Shown piece after piece: positions 1 through 8,026 of a stretch of DNA of 19,544 nucleotides (its first letter is position 1; each line of letters opens with the position of its first letter). Under the pieces are notes generated by a model. The model saw nothing but the letters and a program-made list of their open reading frames with translations, made no database searches and was not told the DNA's origin. Source of the stretch: Dehalococcoidia bacterium (lineage in GTDB: Bacteria > Chloroflexota > Dehalococcoidia > Dehalococcoidales > E44-bin46); the NCBI GenBank assembly GCA_004376105.1, contig SOKA01000036.1, positions 1-19,544 of the forward strand. The letters run 5' to 3'. The position numbers were made by a program, and so were the translations under genes.

Positions 1-2
1 AT

Positions 3-428
3 ACGGCAAACTACAAGACGCAACATCAGTTACTTATTGAATCGGCCTATGGTGAACCTGAGGGACAGGGATGGTATGATGCAGGTTCAACCGCCACCAT
101 CTCAGTGACATCTATTGAAGAACCAACAACTAGGCATATTTTCACCGGATGGAGTGGAGACCACTCTGGCGATACAGCAGTGGCCTCGGTAATCATGGAT
201 TCTGTGAAGGTGGTTACGGCAAACTGGCGAACTGAACATCTGCTGACCATTGAATCGGCCTATGGTGAGCCTGAGGGACAAGGATGGCATGAGTCAGGTT
301 CAACCGTTACCATATCAGTACCTCCTAGTGGGGGACTAATAATCAGGCAGGTCTTCACCGGATGGACTGGAGACTTCGCTGGAACCGCACCAACTACAAC
401 GCTAACTATGAACGCACCAATGGCAGTT
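3..428 (+). repeat. Two in-frame 213-bp tandem coding repeats
   Basis: The ACG-GCA-AAC codons that open each unit lie at 3, 216 and 429, so the period is exactly 213 bp (71 codons) twice. The stretch beginning at 39 and its copy at 252 are close to identical at the DNA level for about 50 bases (GAATCGGCCTATGGTGA...), whereas the rest of each unit has diverged. This suggests fairly recent duplication or ongoing gene conversion of the conserved core. More units probably continue to the left of the window. Confidence 0.8.
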
Positions 429-542
429 ACGGCAAACTGGCGAATCGACTACACACGGCTCTATATGCTCATAGGGTTAATAGTTTTGATTGCAGCCATT
501 AATGGGGGTTTACGCATACGCCGGAGAAGAAAAATCATGTAA
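3..542 (+). CDS. Partial surface protein with InlB-type repeats and C-terminal membrane anchor
   Basis: The reading frame is open from the left edge, so the N-terminus lies outside the window; the TAA stop is at 540-542. The visible part holds two complete 71-residue repeats (codons from 3 and from 216) and the first residues of a third (from 429). Each repeat starts TANW/TANY and carries IESAYGEPEGQGW, GST-TISV and FTGW-GD. This pattern resembles the divergent InlB B-repeat / Flg_new_2 family of extracellular beta-rich modules. After the last repeat there is one hydrophobic helix (LYMLIGLIVLIAAINGGL) and a basic tail (RIRRRRKIM), the usual arrangement of a C-terminal membrane anchor with the repeats outside the cell. 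The role is probably surface display, adhesion or a spacer stalk; the functional head domain is not visible. Family assignment is by pattern only. Confidence 0.75.
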   Translation, partial: TANYKTQHQLLIESAYGEPEGQGWYDAGSTATISVTSIEEPTTRHIFTGWSGDHSGDTAVASVIMDSVKVVTANWRTEHLLTIESAYGEPEGQGWHESGSTVTISVPPSGGLIIRQVFTGWTGDFAGTAPTTTLTMNAPMAVTANWRIDYTRLYMLIGLIVLIAAINGGLRIRRRRKIM

Positions 543-704
543 GAATCGGGGTAACTACTGGTGTCAATAGTTTATAAGGTGTCTTCTAGCCCCTTAGCTC
601 ATAGTGTTTTATGTTGTACATCGCCTGCAAAAGTAGGACATTTTGGCACCAGAATTAATGGACAATTCAGAAGTTAAGGCCGTGTGGCATACTAAGTACT
701 TTTA
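543..704. other. Intergenic spacer, possible insertion-sequence end remnant at 612-668
   Basis: This 162-bp spacer lies between the convergent surface-protein and rpoD genes and has no ORF with coding character. The part from about 612 to 668 contains TGTACATCGCC, then GTAGGACATTTTGG and AATGGACAATTC. Two GGACA-containing words about 24 bases apart, preceded by a TGT terminus, are reminiscent of the transposase-binding ends of IS21/IS3/IS481-like elements. No transposase gene or opposite end is present, so at most this is a scrap. No clear intrinsic terminator was found for either flanking gene. Confidence 0.25.
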
Positions 705-2135
705 TCACTCTAGGTAATCCTTTAATCTTCGGCTTCGACTGGGATGGCGTAGCTTGCGAAGTGCCTTGGCCTCAATTTGGCGAATTCGCTCTCTAGTTAC
801 ATTAAACTCCTTTCCCACTTCCTCTAAGGTGCGGCTTCGTCCGTCTTCGAGACCAAATCTAAGTTGAAGTACTCGCTGCTCGCGAGGCGTAAGGGTGGAC
901 AGCACATCATCGATTTGCTCCTTGAGCAGTTGCCTGGAGGCGGCATCGGGGGGTGGCAAAGCATTGCGGTCTTCTATAAAGTCACCTAAGTGGCTGTTCT
1001 CTTCCTCACCTATAGGTGACTCCAGCGATATTGGTAACTGTGCTACCTTGGCTATCTCTCTGACCTTTTCCGGAGGTATGTCCATCCCCTCACCGATTTC
1101 TTTAGGTGTAGGCTCTCGCCCATATTCTTGAGCCAGGCGGCGACTTACTCTTAGCAGTTTATTAATGGTCTCAATCATATGCACTGGGACGCGAATAGTA
1201 CGGGCCTGGTCAGCTATAGCTCGAGTAATAGCCTGGCGAATCCACCAAGTGGCATAGGTGCTGAATTTATAACCTCGGCGATAATCGAATTTCTCCACGG
1301 CTTTGATTAGTCCGATATTCCCCTCCTGAATGAGGTCGAGGAGCGACATGCCTCGTCCAATATGTTTCTTGGCTACACTGACTACCAAACGTAGGTTGGC
1401 TTTAGTAAGGTGGCTTTCTGCTTTTTTAGCCTCGTGCTCAATATTCTCCAGGTAAGCTTTGAGTCGCCTCTCGTGAGCCTGAATGGAATTAATAAAATCA
1501 GAATTTATTACCAGATTTTCTATGTCGGCTAGAGTGATACTATCTCCGATAGCATTAAGGACTTCCTTTGTTAGCAGGTTGCTATTTAACGACAGATTAA
1601 TAAGAAGCTGCTCTGTTTCATGTATGGACCTCTCTATCTGGTAAGCAATGGCCTGGATTAGTTGTTGATTTAGCTCACCATCAATACTAGCTCGCAATTT
1701 AGCATTGGAGATAGTCTCTATAAAGCTGGCGGTAGGTGTTAAATCAAGTTGTTCTTGGAGGAGATGGATGATAGTAGAAGCTTGCTCTAGCTCCTTGAGC
1801 ATAGTAAGTACTATTTCAGTTGCTGAAGGCTCCCTTCCATATCGCTGGAGGTAGTCTTGTTTAATTTCAGTGATGCGTTTGCCCGCCTCTATCTTTTTAG
1901 CTAAGAACTGTTCATCCTCAGCGGTGAGAAGGGACACTCTGCCAATTTCGTGAAGGTATATACGAACTGGGTCATCTACTATCTCTGGCTCCCCCGGTTG
2001 TTCTACCGGTATTTCTATCTCGGAGGCTTCCGGGGGATGAAACTCAGCCTTTAGTCCTTCATGTGAAGGCAGTTCCTCATCATTCTGACTTTGGAGTGGG
2101 AACTGTGTAGACTTCTCATTGCTTTCTGATTTCAT
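705..2135 (-). CDS. rpoD: RNA polymerase primary sigma factor (sigma-70, RpoD/SigA)
   Basis: This is the 476-residue housekeeping sigma factor that directs RNA polymerase to -35/-10 promoters. Region 1.2 is at about residues 54-87 (DDPVRIYLHEIGRVSLLTAE). Region 2 is at about 244-313, with NLRLVVSVAKKH, DLIQEGNIGL and the -10-recognition helix FSTYATWWIRQAI. Region 3 is at about 320-395 and region 4 at about 402-465, with the -35-reading helix-turn-helix TLEEVGKEFNVTRERIRQIE. A non-conserved insert of about 150 residues separates regions 1.2 and 2; the acidic N-terminal stretch is not a recognisable region 1.1. The ATG overlaps the dnaG TGA as ATGA and is preceded by AAGGAG eight bases upstream, so translation is probably coupled. 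The promoters seen in this window (TTGACA / TATAAT types) fit such a factor. Confidence 0.97.
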   Translation of the reverse strand: MKSESNEKSTQFPLQSQNDEELPSHEGLKAEFHPPEASEIEIPVEQPGEPEIVDDPVRIYLHEIGRVSLLTAEDEQFLAKKIEAGKRITEIKQDYLQRYGREPSATEIVLTMLKELEQASTIIHLLQEQLDLTPTASFIETISNAKLRASIDGELNQQLIQAIAYQIERSIHETEQLLINLSLNSNLLTKEVLNAIGDSITLADIENLVINSDFINSIQAHERRLKAYLENIEHEAKKAESHLTKANLRLVVSVAKKHIGRGMSLLDLIQEGNIGLIKAVEKFDYRRGYKFSTYATWWIRQAITRAIADQARTIRVPVHMIETINKLLRVSRRLAQEYGREPTPKEIGEGMDIPPEKVREIAKVAQLPISLESPIGEEENSHLGDFIEDRNALPPPDAASRQLLKEQIDDVLSTLTPREQRVLQLRFGLEDGRSRTLEEVGKEFNVTRERIRQIEAKALRKLRHPSRSRRLKDYLE

Positions 2136-3925
2136 TTCTCAGCTCCTTTGCTCCTGACCTTTCGACTTTTTTGGGTAAAAACTTCTCCTAGTTGAACACT
2201 GACTTCTATTCCTTGCTCCTCAAGCTTAGCCAGCTCGGCAGCAGTGCCTTCTAACTCTGCTTCTAGGGCTAATGCCGCCGCTCTTTTTGTCTCCAAACCT
2301 CGGAGGAATTCTTCTCGTAGGCGGAGGATACAATTAGCATATTTCTGCTCTATTTGGTTGGGGGGTAAGCTCCTGGTTATTAGGTAATCAAGATGCTCCC
2401 AAATTGCCATATCAAGCTCATCCTTAAGTGATGATAGGTCATTAACTTGCTGCCAGGCAATGAAGATTTCACGGTTTTCACTATTCTCAAAATATTCAGG
2501 TGAAGGACCCTGGCTTAAAGCTTTAAGCTCAGGGTGCTGGAGTAGCAAAGCCAGGCAGTATTCTTCAACGGGGCTGGAAAAAACTGGACGCACAGCTTGG
2601 GCGATGGCTTCTGGCTTTGGCTCTTCAGCTCGGCGTCTACCCCGGCTTGGTTTAATTCTTCGTAAAGCAGCTTCTAGGTTGCGCTCGGTGACGTTGACTA
2701 GGCGAGCCAATTTCTGTAAATAGTGAGCTTGGCGTACCGTGTCCTTTATCTCAGTGATAATGGGTAGCAGCTTGTCTACAGCTAAAGACTTATCCTTGGC
2801 TGTAGTCAGGTCAAGTTCAGCGGTAACCATATTGAAGGTGTAATCGACTATAGGTAGAGCCTCTTCCAGCAGGTTTTGCCAAATTTTAGCATCTTCTTTG
2901 ATAACATCATCAGGGTCTTTTCCTCTAGGTAGGATGATAACCTTCACCTCAGCATCAAGGGTATTTTCATAGCCTACACCCCGGAGCATGGCTTCCTCAC
3001 CGGCAGCATCGGCATCAAGGGCTAAAACTACATTTACATTCCTGGTTAGCCTTTTTACAGCACCGACTTGCTTCTCGGTAACTGAGGTGCCCATAGAGGC
3101 AATTACATTGTTGAAACCATTCTGGTGGGCGGTGATAACATCCATATAGCCCTCTACAATCACTACCATATTTTGCTGTCTAATAGCTGCTGTAGCCAAG
3201 TTTATGCCATATAAACTACTGCTCTTATCAAAGATTGGCGTTTGGGGTGAGTTAAGATATTTAGGTAGTGAATCATCAAGTGCTCTTGCCCCAAAACCTG
3301 TAATGTGTCCTCTGATATCATATATGGGGAACATCAACCGATGGCGAAATCGGTCATGGGTTCCTCCCGCTTCACTCTCTATTGCTAAACCTGCGGCCAA
3401 TAATTCCGCTTCAGTATAGCCTCTGTCCACTAGGTATTGCTTTAGGGCTTCCCAGCTATTCAAACTAAAGCCCAATTGAAAGTCGGTAACCGTTTTTGGT
3501 GAGAGACCGCGGCTGGCAACATAGTTTCGTGTTATTTCTCCAGCCGGAGAATTGAGGAGTAAATTATGAAAATATTGGGCTGCAGCCTCGTTAATTTGAT
3601 ATAGTCTTTCTTTCTCATCTCTCTTTGCATCCGGCTCAAATTTTGAGGGTATGGTAACCCCTGCCTTCTGAGCCATAAGGCGCAGCGCCTCCCCGAAGTC
3701 AATGCCCTGTTTTTTCATAATGAAAGAGAAGACATCACCCCCGGTATTGCAGGCACCAAAGCAGTGCCAGCTCTGCTGCTCGGGATAGACGAAGAATGAG
3801 GGGTGCTTTTCACTGTGGAATGGGCATAGCCCCCTAAAGGTTCGCCCCGATTTGGTTAAAGTGGTGTATTGGCTTACAACCTCAACGATGTCTGTTCTTT
3901 GCTTAACTTCGTCTATAGCACTCAT
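2132..3925 (-). CDS. dnaG: DNA primase DnaG
   Basis: This 597-residue primase makes RNA primers at the replication fork. The N-terminal zinc-ribbon is at residues 34-59 (C34, H37, C55, C59), followed by the basic catalytic core (RFRHRLMFPI at about 192-201, FGARALDD, PKYLNSPQT). The TOPRIM domain has EGYMD at 258-262 and the metal-binding DAD at 304-306. The C-terminal third (about 430-597) is a poorly conserved helical region where DnaB-binding domains normally sit. The last pair of zinc ligands is spaced C-x3-C (CFGAC) rather than the usual C-x2-C (CFGC). The start lies four bases after the dgt stop with no strong ribosome-binding site, which suggests coupling to dgt; its stop overlaps the rpoD start. 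dnaG next to rpoD is the classic macromolecular-synthesis arrangement. Confidence 0.96.
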   Translation of the reverse strand: MSAIDEVKQRTDIVEVVSQYTTLTKSGRTFRGLCPFHSEKHPSFFVYPEQQSWHCFGACNTGGDVFSFIMKKQGIDFGEALRLMAQKAGVTIPSKFEPDAKRDEKERLYQINEAAAQYFHNLLLNSPAGEITRNYVASRGLSPKTVTDFQLGFSLNSWEALKQYLVDRGYTEAELLAAGLAIESEAGGTHDRFRHRLMFPIYDIRGHITGFGARALDDSLPKYLNSPQTPIFDKSSSLYGINLATAAIRQQNMVVIVEGYMDVITAHQNGFNNVIASMGTSVTEKQVGAVKRLTRNVNVVLALDADAAGEEAMLRGVGYENTLDAEVKVIILPRGKDPDDVIKEDAKIWQNLLEEALPIVDYTFNMVTAELDLTTAKDKSLAVDKLLPIITEIKDTVRQAHYLQKLARLVNVTERNLEAALRRIKPSRGRRRAEEPKPEAIAQAVRPVFSSPVEEYCLALLLQHPELKALSQGPSPEYFENSENREIFIAWQQVNDLSSLKDELDMAIWEHLDYLITRSLPPNQIEQKYANCILRLREEFLRGLETKRAAALALEAELEGTAAELAKLEEQGIEVSVQLGEVFTQKSRKVRSKGAEK

Positions 3926-3929
3926 CTTG

Positions 3930-4985
3930 TTATTTAGTCTTGCCTTTCGTTAGTGCCAGCTCTTCAGCCAGCCTTAGGGCGTATTGATCGGTCATACCGG
4001 CGATATAGTCAACTACCCTCCGTTCCGTCTCATTACTGTGAAGACGATACTCTGGTGGCAGCTTATCTTCGTGCCCTTTGAAGTATTCATATAGTGAGTG
4101 GATTACCCCTCTTGCCTTATCGGCTTTCTCCTCGACTGACTGCAGGTTATATACCCTGTCAAAAAGAAATTTATGCAGGGTATTGGTTGCCTCCAGAACC
4201 TGAGGGCTCATTCCTATAGTTGGGCTGTCTGTTGGATTATGACCACTGGCTGCCCATGAGTAATCAATAATATCACAGACCATGGTATTGATGCGTTGCG
4301 AATGGGAGAGACCTAATACCTTAACGGCTGAAAGTGGTAAATCGCCCTCAGTGATGATGCCGGCTCTTATGGCATCACCAATATCATGGTTGATGTAGGC
4401 AACGGTATCGGCAATTTTGCATACCTCACCTTCTAGGGTATTTACCTTTCCCCAGCCTTGTCCCAAGATATCTGTCCTTGTCTTAGAGTGATTAACAATA
4501 CCGTCTCTCACCTCCCAGGTAAGATTGAGCCCGTAACCATCTTTTTCTAGAAGGTCAACAACTCGTAGAGATTGCTCATTATGCCTGAATCCCTGGTGGT
4601 AGAGCTCATTTAGAACATCCTCACCCACATGACCGAAAGGGGTATGCCCTAGGTCATGACCTAAGGCGATTGCCTCAGTCAGGTCTTCATTAAGGTTTAG
4701 GGCACGGCTTAGGGTGCGAGCTATTTGAGAGACCTCCAGGGTATGGCTGAGTCGTGTTACATAATGGTCACCTAAGGGGGCAATGAAAACCTGTGTCTTA
4801 TGCTTGAGGCGGCGAAAAGCCTTGCAATGGATGATGCGGTCTCGGTCACGCTGGAAGGCGGTGCGTACCAGACAGGGCTCTTCGGGCTTGAGCCTGCCCT
4901 GCGACAATCTACTTTTGGCAGCATAAGGAGAGAGGCTTTCTTCCTTTTCTTCAGCTAGCTGGCGAATATTAAGCTGACTAATCAT
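3930..4985 (-). CDS. dgt: Deoxyguanosinetriphosphate triphosphohydrolase-like protein (HD domain)
   Basis: This 351-residue HD-domain protein of the Dgt/SAMHD1-like family hydrolyses dNTPs to deoxynucleoside and triphosphate and so helps set dNTP pools. The metal-binding HD signature is visible: H81 (TRLSHT), H110-D111 (LGHDLGHTPFGH) and a distal aspartate in IADTVAYINHDIGD (D193/D201). The segment around RRLKHKTQVF is also typical of the family. The ATG lies inside the end of ppsA (8-bp overlap) and has no clear Shine-Dalgarno sequence, so it is probably translated by coupling. The dnaG start follows four bases after its stop. Position in a dnaG-rpoD operon fits a replication-linked role. 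Which dNTP it prefers cannot be told from the sequence. Confidence 0.93.
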   Translation of the reverse strand: MISQLNIRQLAEEKEESLSPYAAKSRLSQGRLKPEEPCLVRTAFQRDRDRIIHCKAFRRLKHKTQVFIAPLGDHYVTRLSHTLEVSQIARTLSRALNLNEDLTEAIALGHDLGHTPFGHVGEDVLNELYHQGFRHNEQSLRVVDLLEKDGYGLNLTWEVRDGIVNHSKTRTDILGQGWGKVNTLEGEVCKIADTVAYINHDIGDAIRAGIITEGDLPLSAVKVLGLSHSQRINTMVCDIIDYSWAASGHNPTDSPTIGMSPQVLEATNTLHKFLFDRVYNLQSVEEKADKARGVIHSLYEYFKGHEDKLPPEYRLHSNETERRVVDYIAGMTDQYALRLAEELALTKGKTK

Positions 4986-7233
4986 TAAGTTTCAGTTTCT
5001 TTTCTACTTTAGCAATTATTTCTCTGGTTTTGTCAATCATGTCCGGGCTTACTGAAATTGAGGTAATGCCCCACCCCACGAGTTTTTCAGTAAGTTCAGG
5101 GTAGACTGAGGGTGCCTGCCCACAGATAGAGGAGGTGACCCCCATACTCCTTGATACTTTAACAGCCCTTTCTAAAGCTATAAGCACAGCTTCATCTCGT
5201 TCGTCAAATGCATCGGCTAATTTTGCGTTGTCCCTATCAATCCCCAGGATAAGCTGGGTTAGGTCATTTGAGCCGATAGATATGCCATCAATGCCGACCT
5301 CAAGGAACTTTTCCAAGAGAGTGATGTTAGACGGTACCTCAACCATCATCCACAGTTTGAAGTCTTTAGAGCGCTTTAGCTCTACAGACTCCATAATTCT
5401 TACAGTTCGAGCCAGCTCATCAACGGTTCGTACAAAAGGAATCATAACCCATAGGTTAGGATAATCCTGTCTTACCTTCTTAATAGCTTCTATTTCTAGC
5501 TTGAACACATCAATGTCAGTAATATATCGCGAGGCACCTCTGTAGCCAAGCATGGGGTTCTCTTCAACATCTTCGTATTCTTGTCCGCCGGTGAGTGCTC
5601 GGTACTCATTAGTCTTGAAGTCGTTGGTTCTGTAGACTACGGGTCGGGGGTTAAAAGCCTTGGTAAAGGTAGTTATACCCTGGGCAAGCTTATCCACAAA
5701 CTCGTGACCTCGGTTTTGGCTAATCATATAATTGGGGTGCTCACCAATCCCGGCAATAATAAACTCAGCTCGAAGTAAACCAACACCATCTACATCACGA
5801 GCTGCCACTCTCTCAGCCACCTCGGGTTCAGCCAGGTTTACATAAACTCTTGTCTTTGTCTTAATTTTTTCCTTGGGCAAAGTGGCAGAAACAGCCACTT
5901 TTTCCCCAGCTACCTTCCCCTCGTAGACCTTGCCCTGTGAGCCGTCTACAGTGATTATCTGTTTATCAGTCAGGACAGAAGTGGCTTGCCCTGTGCCGAC
6001 GACACAGGGTATGCTTAGCTCTCGGCTGACGATGGCAGCGTGGGCTGTTCTACCCCCGCGGTCGGTGACGATAGCTACCGCCCGTTTCATTGCTGGCACA
6101 AAGTCAGGGGTAGTCATTTTGGCCACCAGGATATCCCCGCTTTTTACCTGGTCTATTTGGGAGGCTTCAGATACTATTTTGACTGGTCCTGAAGCTATGC
6201 CAGGGCTGGCGGGTGCCCCCGATAGAAGCACTGGGGTTGTAATTTCAGATATAACCTCAGCCTTAGCCTTTATAGTAGTTACCGGGCGGGTTTGGACGAT
6301 AAAGATTTCATTACCTTTTTTTGCCCACTCAATATCTTGAGGGAACTGGTACCAATCCTCTATTCGTTTTCCCATCTCAGCCAGGCTAATTATCTCATCA
6401 TCAGTTAATTTTTGCTCTGCTTGCTCCGAAGGTTTGAGGGGCACTTTAATATTAGTTTCCTCGCCACCAGCTGGATTCCTTATTATTTGCCATTCTTGTT
6501 TGCCAATTTTTTTACTAATAATTTTCACTTCCTCTTTACTTATAATATAAAGGTCAGGGGTTACACTTCCTGAGACAATGGCTTCACCAAGCCCATAGCC
6601 GGCTTCAATAGCTATCTTGCTGGTATCGCTAGTTACTGGCTCTAAAGTAAACATAACCCCGGAAGCCTGAGATTGCACCATTTTCTGAACTGGGACAGCG
6701 ATGCCTACTTTAAAGTGGTCAAAACCTTGTTGATGCCGGTAGAAGATGGCTCGTGGGCGGAAAAGGGATGCCCAGCACTCTTGAACCGCAGCTACCACCT
6801 CCTCCTCCCCTTGGACATTAAGGAAAGTGGTTTGCTGCCCGGCAAAAGAAGCTGTGGGCAGGTCCTCGGCAGTAGCTGAGGAGCGCACGGCAACCAAGCC
6901 CCTCCCCATTTTTATATAAGCGTCTTGAATCTTCTTAGCTAGTTCCGGAGGCATAGTGGCATTTAGCATTATCTGCTTAACCTCAGTAGCAACTTGCTGA
7001 AGTTGTTTACTATCATTAACATCTAGAGGTTTTAACAGTTCGCAAATTTTATTGGCGATTTTTGACCTTTGTAGAAAGTCGTAATAGGCGTCAGCGGTTA
7101 CAATGAAGCCAGGGGGGACAGGTATATTAGCCTTAGTCATTTCACCTAGATTGGCTCCTTTACCACCGACAAGGGGGATATCCTTTTTGGTGACTTCATT
7201 GAACCAGACAATAGCCTTTTGGCCTTCATGCAT
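4978..7233 (-). CDS. ppsA: Phosphoenolpyruvate synthase (pyruvate, water dikinase)
   Basis: This 751-residue enzyme converts pyruvate, ATP and water to PEP, AMP and phosphate, the entry step of gluconeogenesis. The N-terminal ATP-grasp domain (about 1-330) opens with the typical LVGGKGANLGEM and VPPGFIVT motifs. The swivelling phosphohistidine domain carries the phosphorylated H398 in GGRTAHAAIVSRE. The C-terminal PEP/pyruvate TIM barrel has SIGSNDLTQLILGIDRDN and the catalytic C704 in SSICGQAPS. All three active-site blocks are intact, and length is near the usual 750-800. The start is certain: AAAGGAGG lies six bases upstream of the ATG. It is the first gene of the minus-strand operon that continues into dgt, dnaG and rpoD. 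A pyruvate phosphate dikinase role is less likely given length and motif context. Confidence 0.95.
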   Translation of the reverse strand: MHEGQKAIVWFNEVTKKDIPLVGGKGANLGEMTKANIPVPPGFIVTADAYYDFLQRSKIANKICELLKPLDVNDSKQLQQVATEVKQIMLNATMPPELAKKIQDAYIKMGRGLVAVRSSATAEDLPTASFAGQQTTFLNVQGEEEVVAAVQECWASLFRPRAIFYRHQQGFDHFKVGIAVPVQKMVQSQASGVMFTLEPVTSDTSKIAIEAGYGLGEAIVSGSVTPDLYIISKEEVKIISKKIGKQEWQIIRNPAGGEETNIKVPLKPSEQAEQKLTDDEIISLAEMGKRIEDWYQFPQDIEWAKKGNEIFIVQTRPVTTIKAKAEVISEITTPVLLSGAPASPGIASGPVKIVSEASQIDQVKSGDILVAKMTTPDFVPAMKRAVAIVTDRGGRTAHAAIVSRELSIPCVVGTGQATSVLTDKQIITVDGSQGKVYEGKVAGEKVAVSATLPKEKIKTKTRVYVNLAEPEVAERVAARDVDGVGLLRAEFIIAGIGEHPNYMISQNRGHEFVDKLAQGITTFTKAFNPRPVVYRTNDFKTNEYRALTGGQEYEDVEENPMLGYRGASRYITDIDVFKLEIEAIKKVRQDYPNLWVMIPFVRTVDELARTVRIMESVELKRSKDFKLWMMVEVPSNITLLEKFLEVGIDGISIGSNDLTQLILGIDRDNAKLADAFDERDEAVLIALERAVKVSRSMGVTSSICGQAPSVYPELTEKLVGWGITSISVSPDMIDKTREIIAKVEKKLKLND

Positions 7234-7280
7234 AGGTAACCTCCTTTTCGGTTAAGGTTAAAAAATTTCTACTTTTGTTA

Positions 7281-7290
7281 ATTATACCAT
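7281..7290 (-). promoter_or_regulatory. Extended -10 promoter of the ppsA-dgt-dnaG-rpoD operon
   Basis: Read on the minus strand, the sequence is ATGGTATAAT: a perfect TATAAT (7286-7281) with the TG-n extension just upstream. No good -35 hexamer is found at 16-18 bases, as expected for extended -10 promoters. Transcription would begin near 7274, giving a leader of about 40 bases that contains the strong AAAGGAGG. Confidence 0.6.
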
Positions 7291-7378
7291 AATAAAGTGG
7301 TTTAGCTGAATGCTATAGGGAGTAGATTGTCTATCAACCCCGCTTAGGTGTTGTTTTAAGCCCCATCCCTATTTCTAG

Positions 7379-7407
7379 TTGACAGTGATGGTAATGAGGA
7401 GTAGAAT
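7379..7407 (+). promoter_or_regulatory. Sigma-70 promoter of the DUF151 gene
   Basis: TTGACA at 7379-7384 and TAGAAT at 7402-7407 are separated by exactly 17 bases. The -35 box is perfect and the -10 box has one mismatch. The predicted start is near 7414, leaving a leader of about 28 bases with a G-rich ribosome-binding site at 7430-7434. It is divergent from the ppsA promoter, with about 90 bases between the two -10 boxes. Confidence 0.75.
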
Positions 7408-7441
7408 TAAATATGCTAGCTGACAAATAGGGGGTATGTCC

Positions 7442-7996
7442 ATGATAGAGATGACTATTGATAGTATTCGAGTTAGTCTGGTGAATTATCAACGGGTAGT
7501 GATTTTGAAAGAGAAAGAGGCAGAGCGCTATTTGCCTATCTGGATTGGTCCCGCCGAGGCAGATGCTATAGCGGTAAAACTGCAAGGTGTTACTGTGCCC
7601 AGACCTTTGACTCATGACTTGTTACAATCGGTAATCGATAACTTGGGAGCTACTGTCAATTCTATCATCGTCAGCGAGCTTAGGAACGATACCTTTTATG
7701 CCAAGATTATGCTTAATGTAGATGGTGGGGTAATGGAAGTCGACTCTCGTCCTAGTGATGCTCTAGCGCTGGCAGTAAGGGTGGAGGTGCCTATCTATGC
7801 CGAGGAGGCAGTTTTAGATAAAGCCGGTATCTTCCTGGACAAGGAGACAGGCAAACCTATTCTCGGAGAAAGAGAGGTAGGTAAGACTGAGGGCAAGACT
7901 AAGGAGATTAGTGAAGAAGAAATAAAGAAGATGTCAGCTTTCTATGATTTCATTAATACCCTGGATTTAGACGACTTTGATAAGCGTAAATCTTAA
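7442..7996 (+). CDS. Bifunctional nuclease family (DUF151/BFN) protein
   Basis: This protein of 184 residues matches the DUF151 family: the opening MIEMTIDSIRVSLVNYQRVV, LKEKEAERYLPIWIGPAEADAIA, and the conserved block VDSRPSDALALAVR. Members of this family include plant and bacterial bifunctional (DNase/RNase) nucleases, but most bacterial members have no established role. Residues from about 140 are a charged C-terminal tail resembling a UVR-like helical extension (EEEIKKMSAFYDFINTLDLDDF). Two ATGs are possible, 7436 and 7442. The run GGGGG at 7430-7434 leaves one base to the first and seven to the second, and the family typically begins MIEM, so 7442 is preferred. It has its own consensus promoter and is followed closely by a small zinc-ribbon gene, probably cotranscribed. 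Confidence 0.88.
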   Translation: MIEMTIDSIRVSLVNYQRVVILKEKEAERYLPIWIGPAEADAIAVKLQGVTVPRPLTHDLLQSVIDNLGATVNSIIVSELRNDTFYAKIMLNVDGGVMEVDSRPSDALALAVRVEVPIYAEEAVLDKAGIFLDKETGKPILGEREVGKTEGKTKEISEEEIKKMSAFYDFINTLDLDDFDKRKS

Positions 7997-8026
7997 GCTA
8001 GACTTTTAGTATTAGAGGCTGGATTG

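Noticed and set aside
3..428. CRISPR-like array from the regular repeats
   Set aside because: The 213-bp period is in frame and codes a continuous repeat protein; no short palindromic repeats with spacers exist.
5135..6340. Three plus-strand ORFs antisense to ppsA (5135, 5581, 5930)
   Set aside because: They are mirror frames of a fully conserved enzyme, and their products show no family features.
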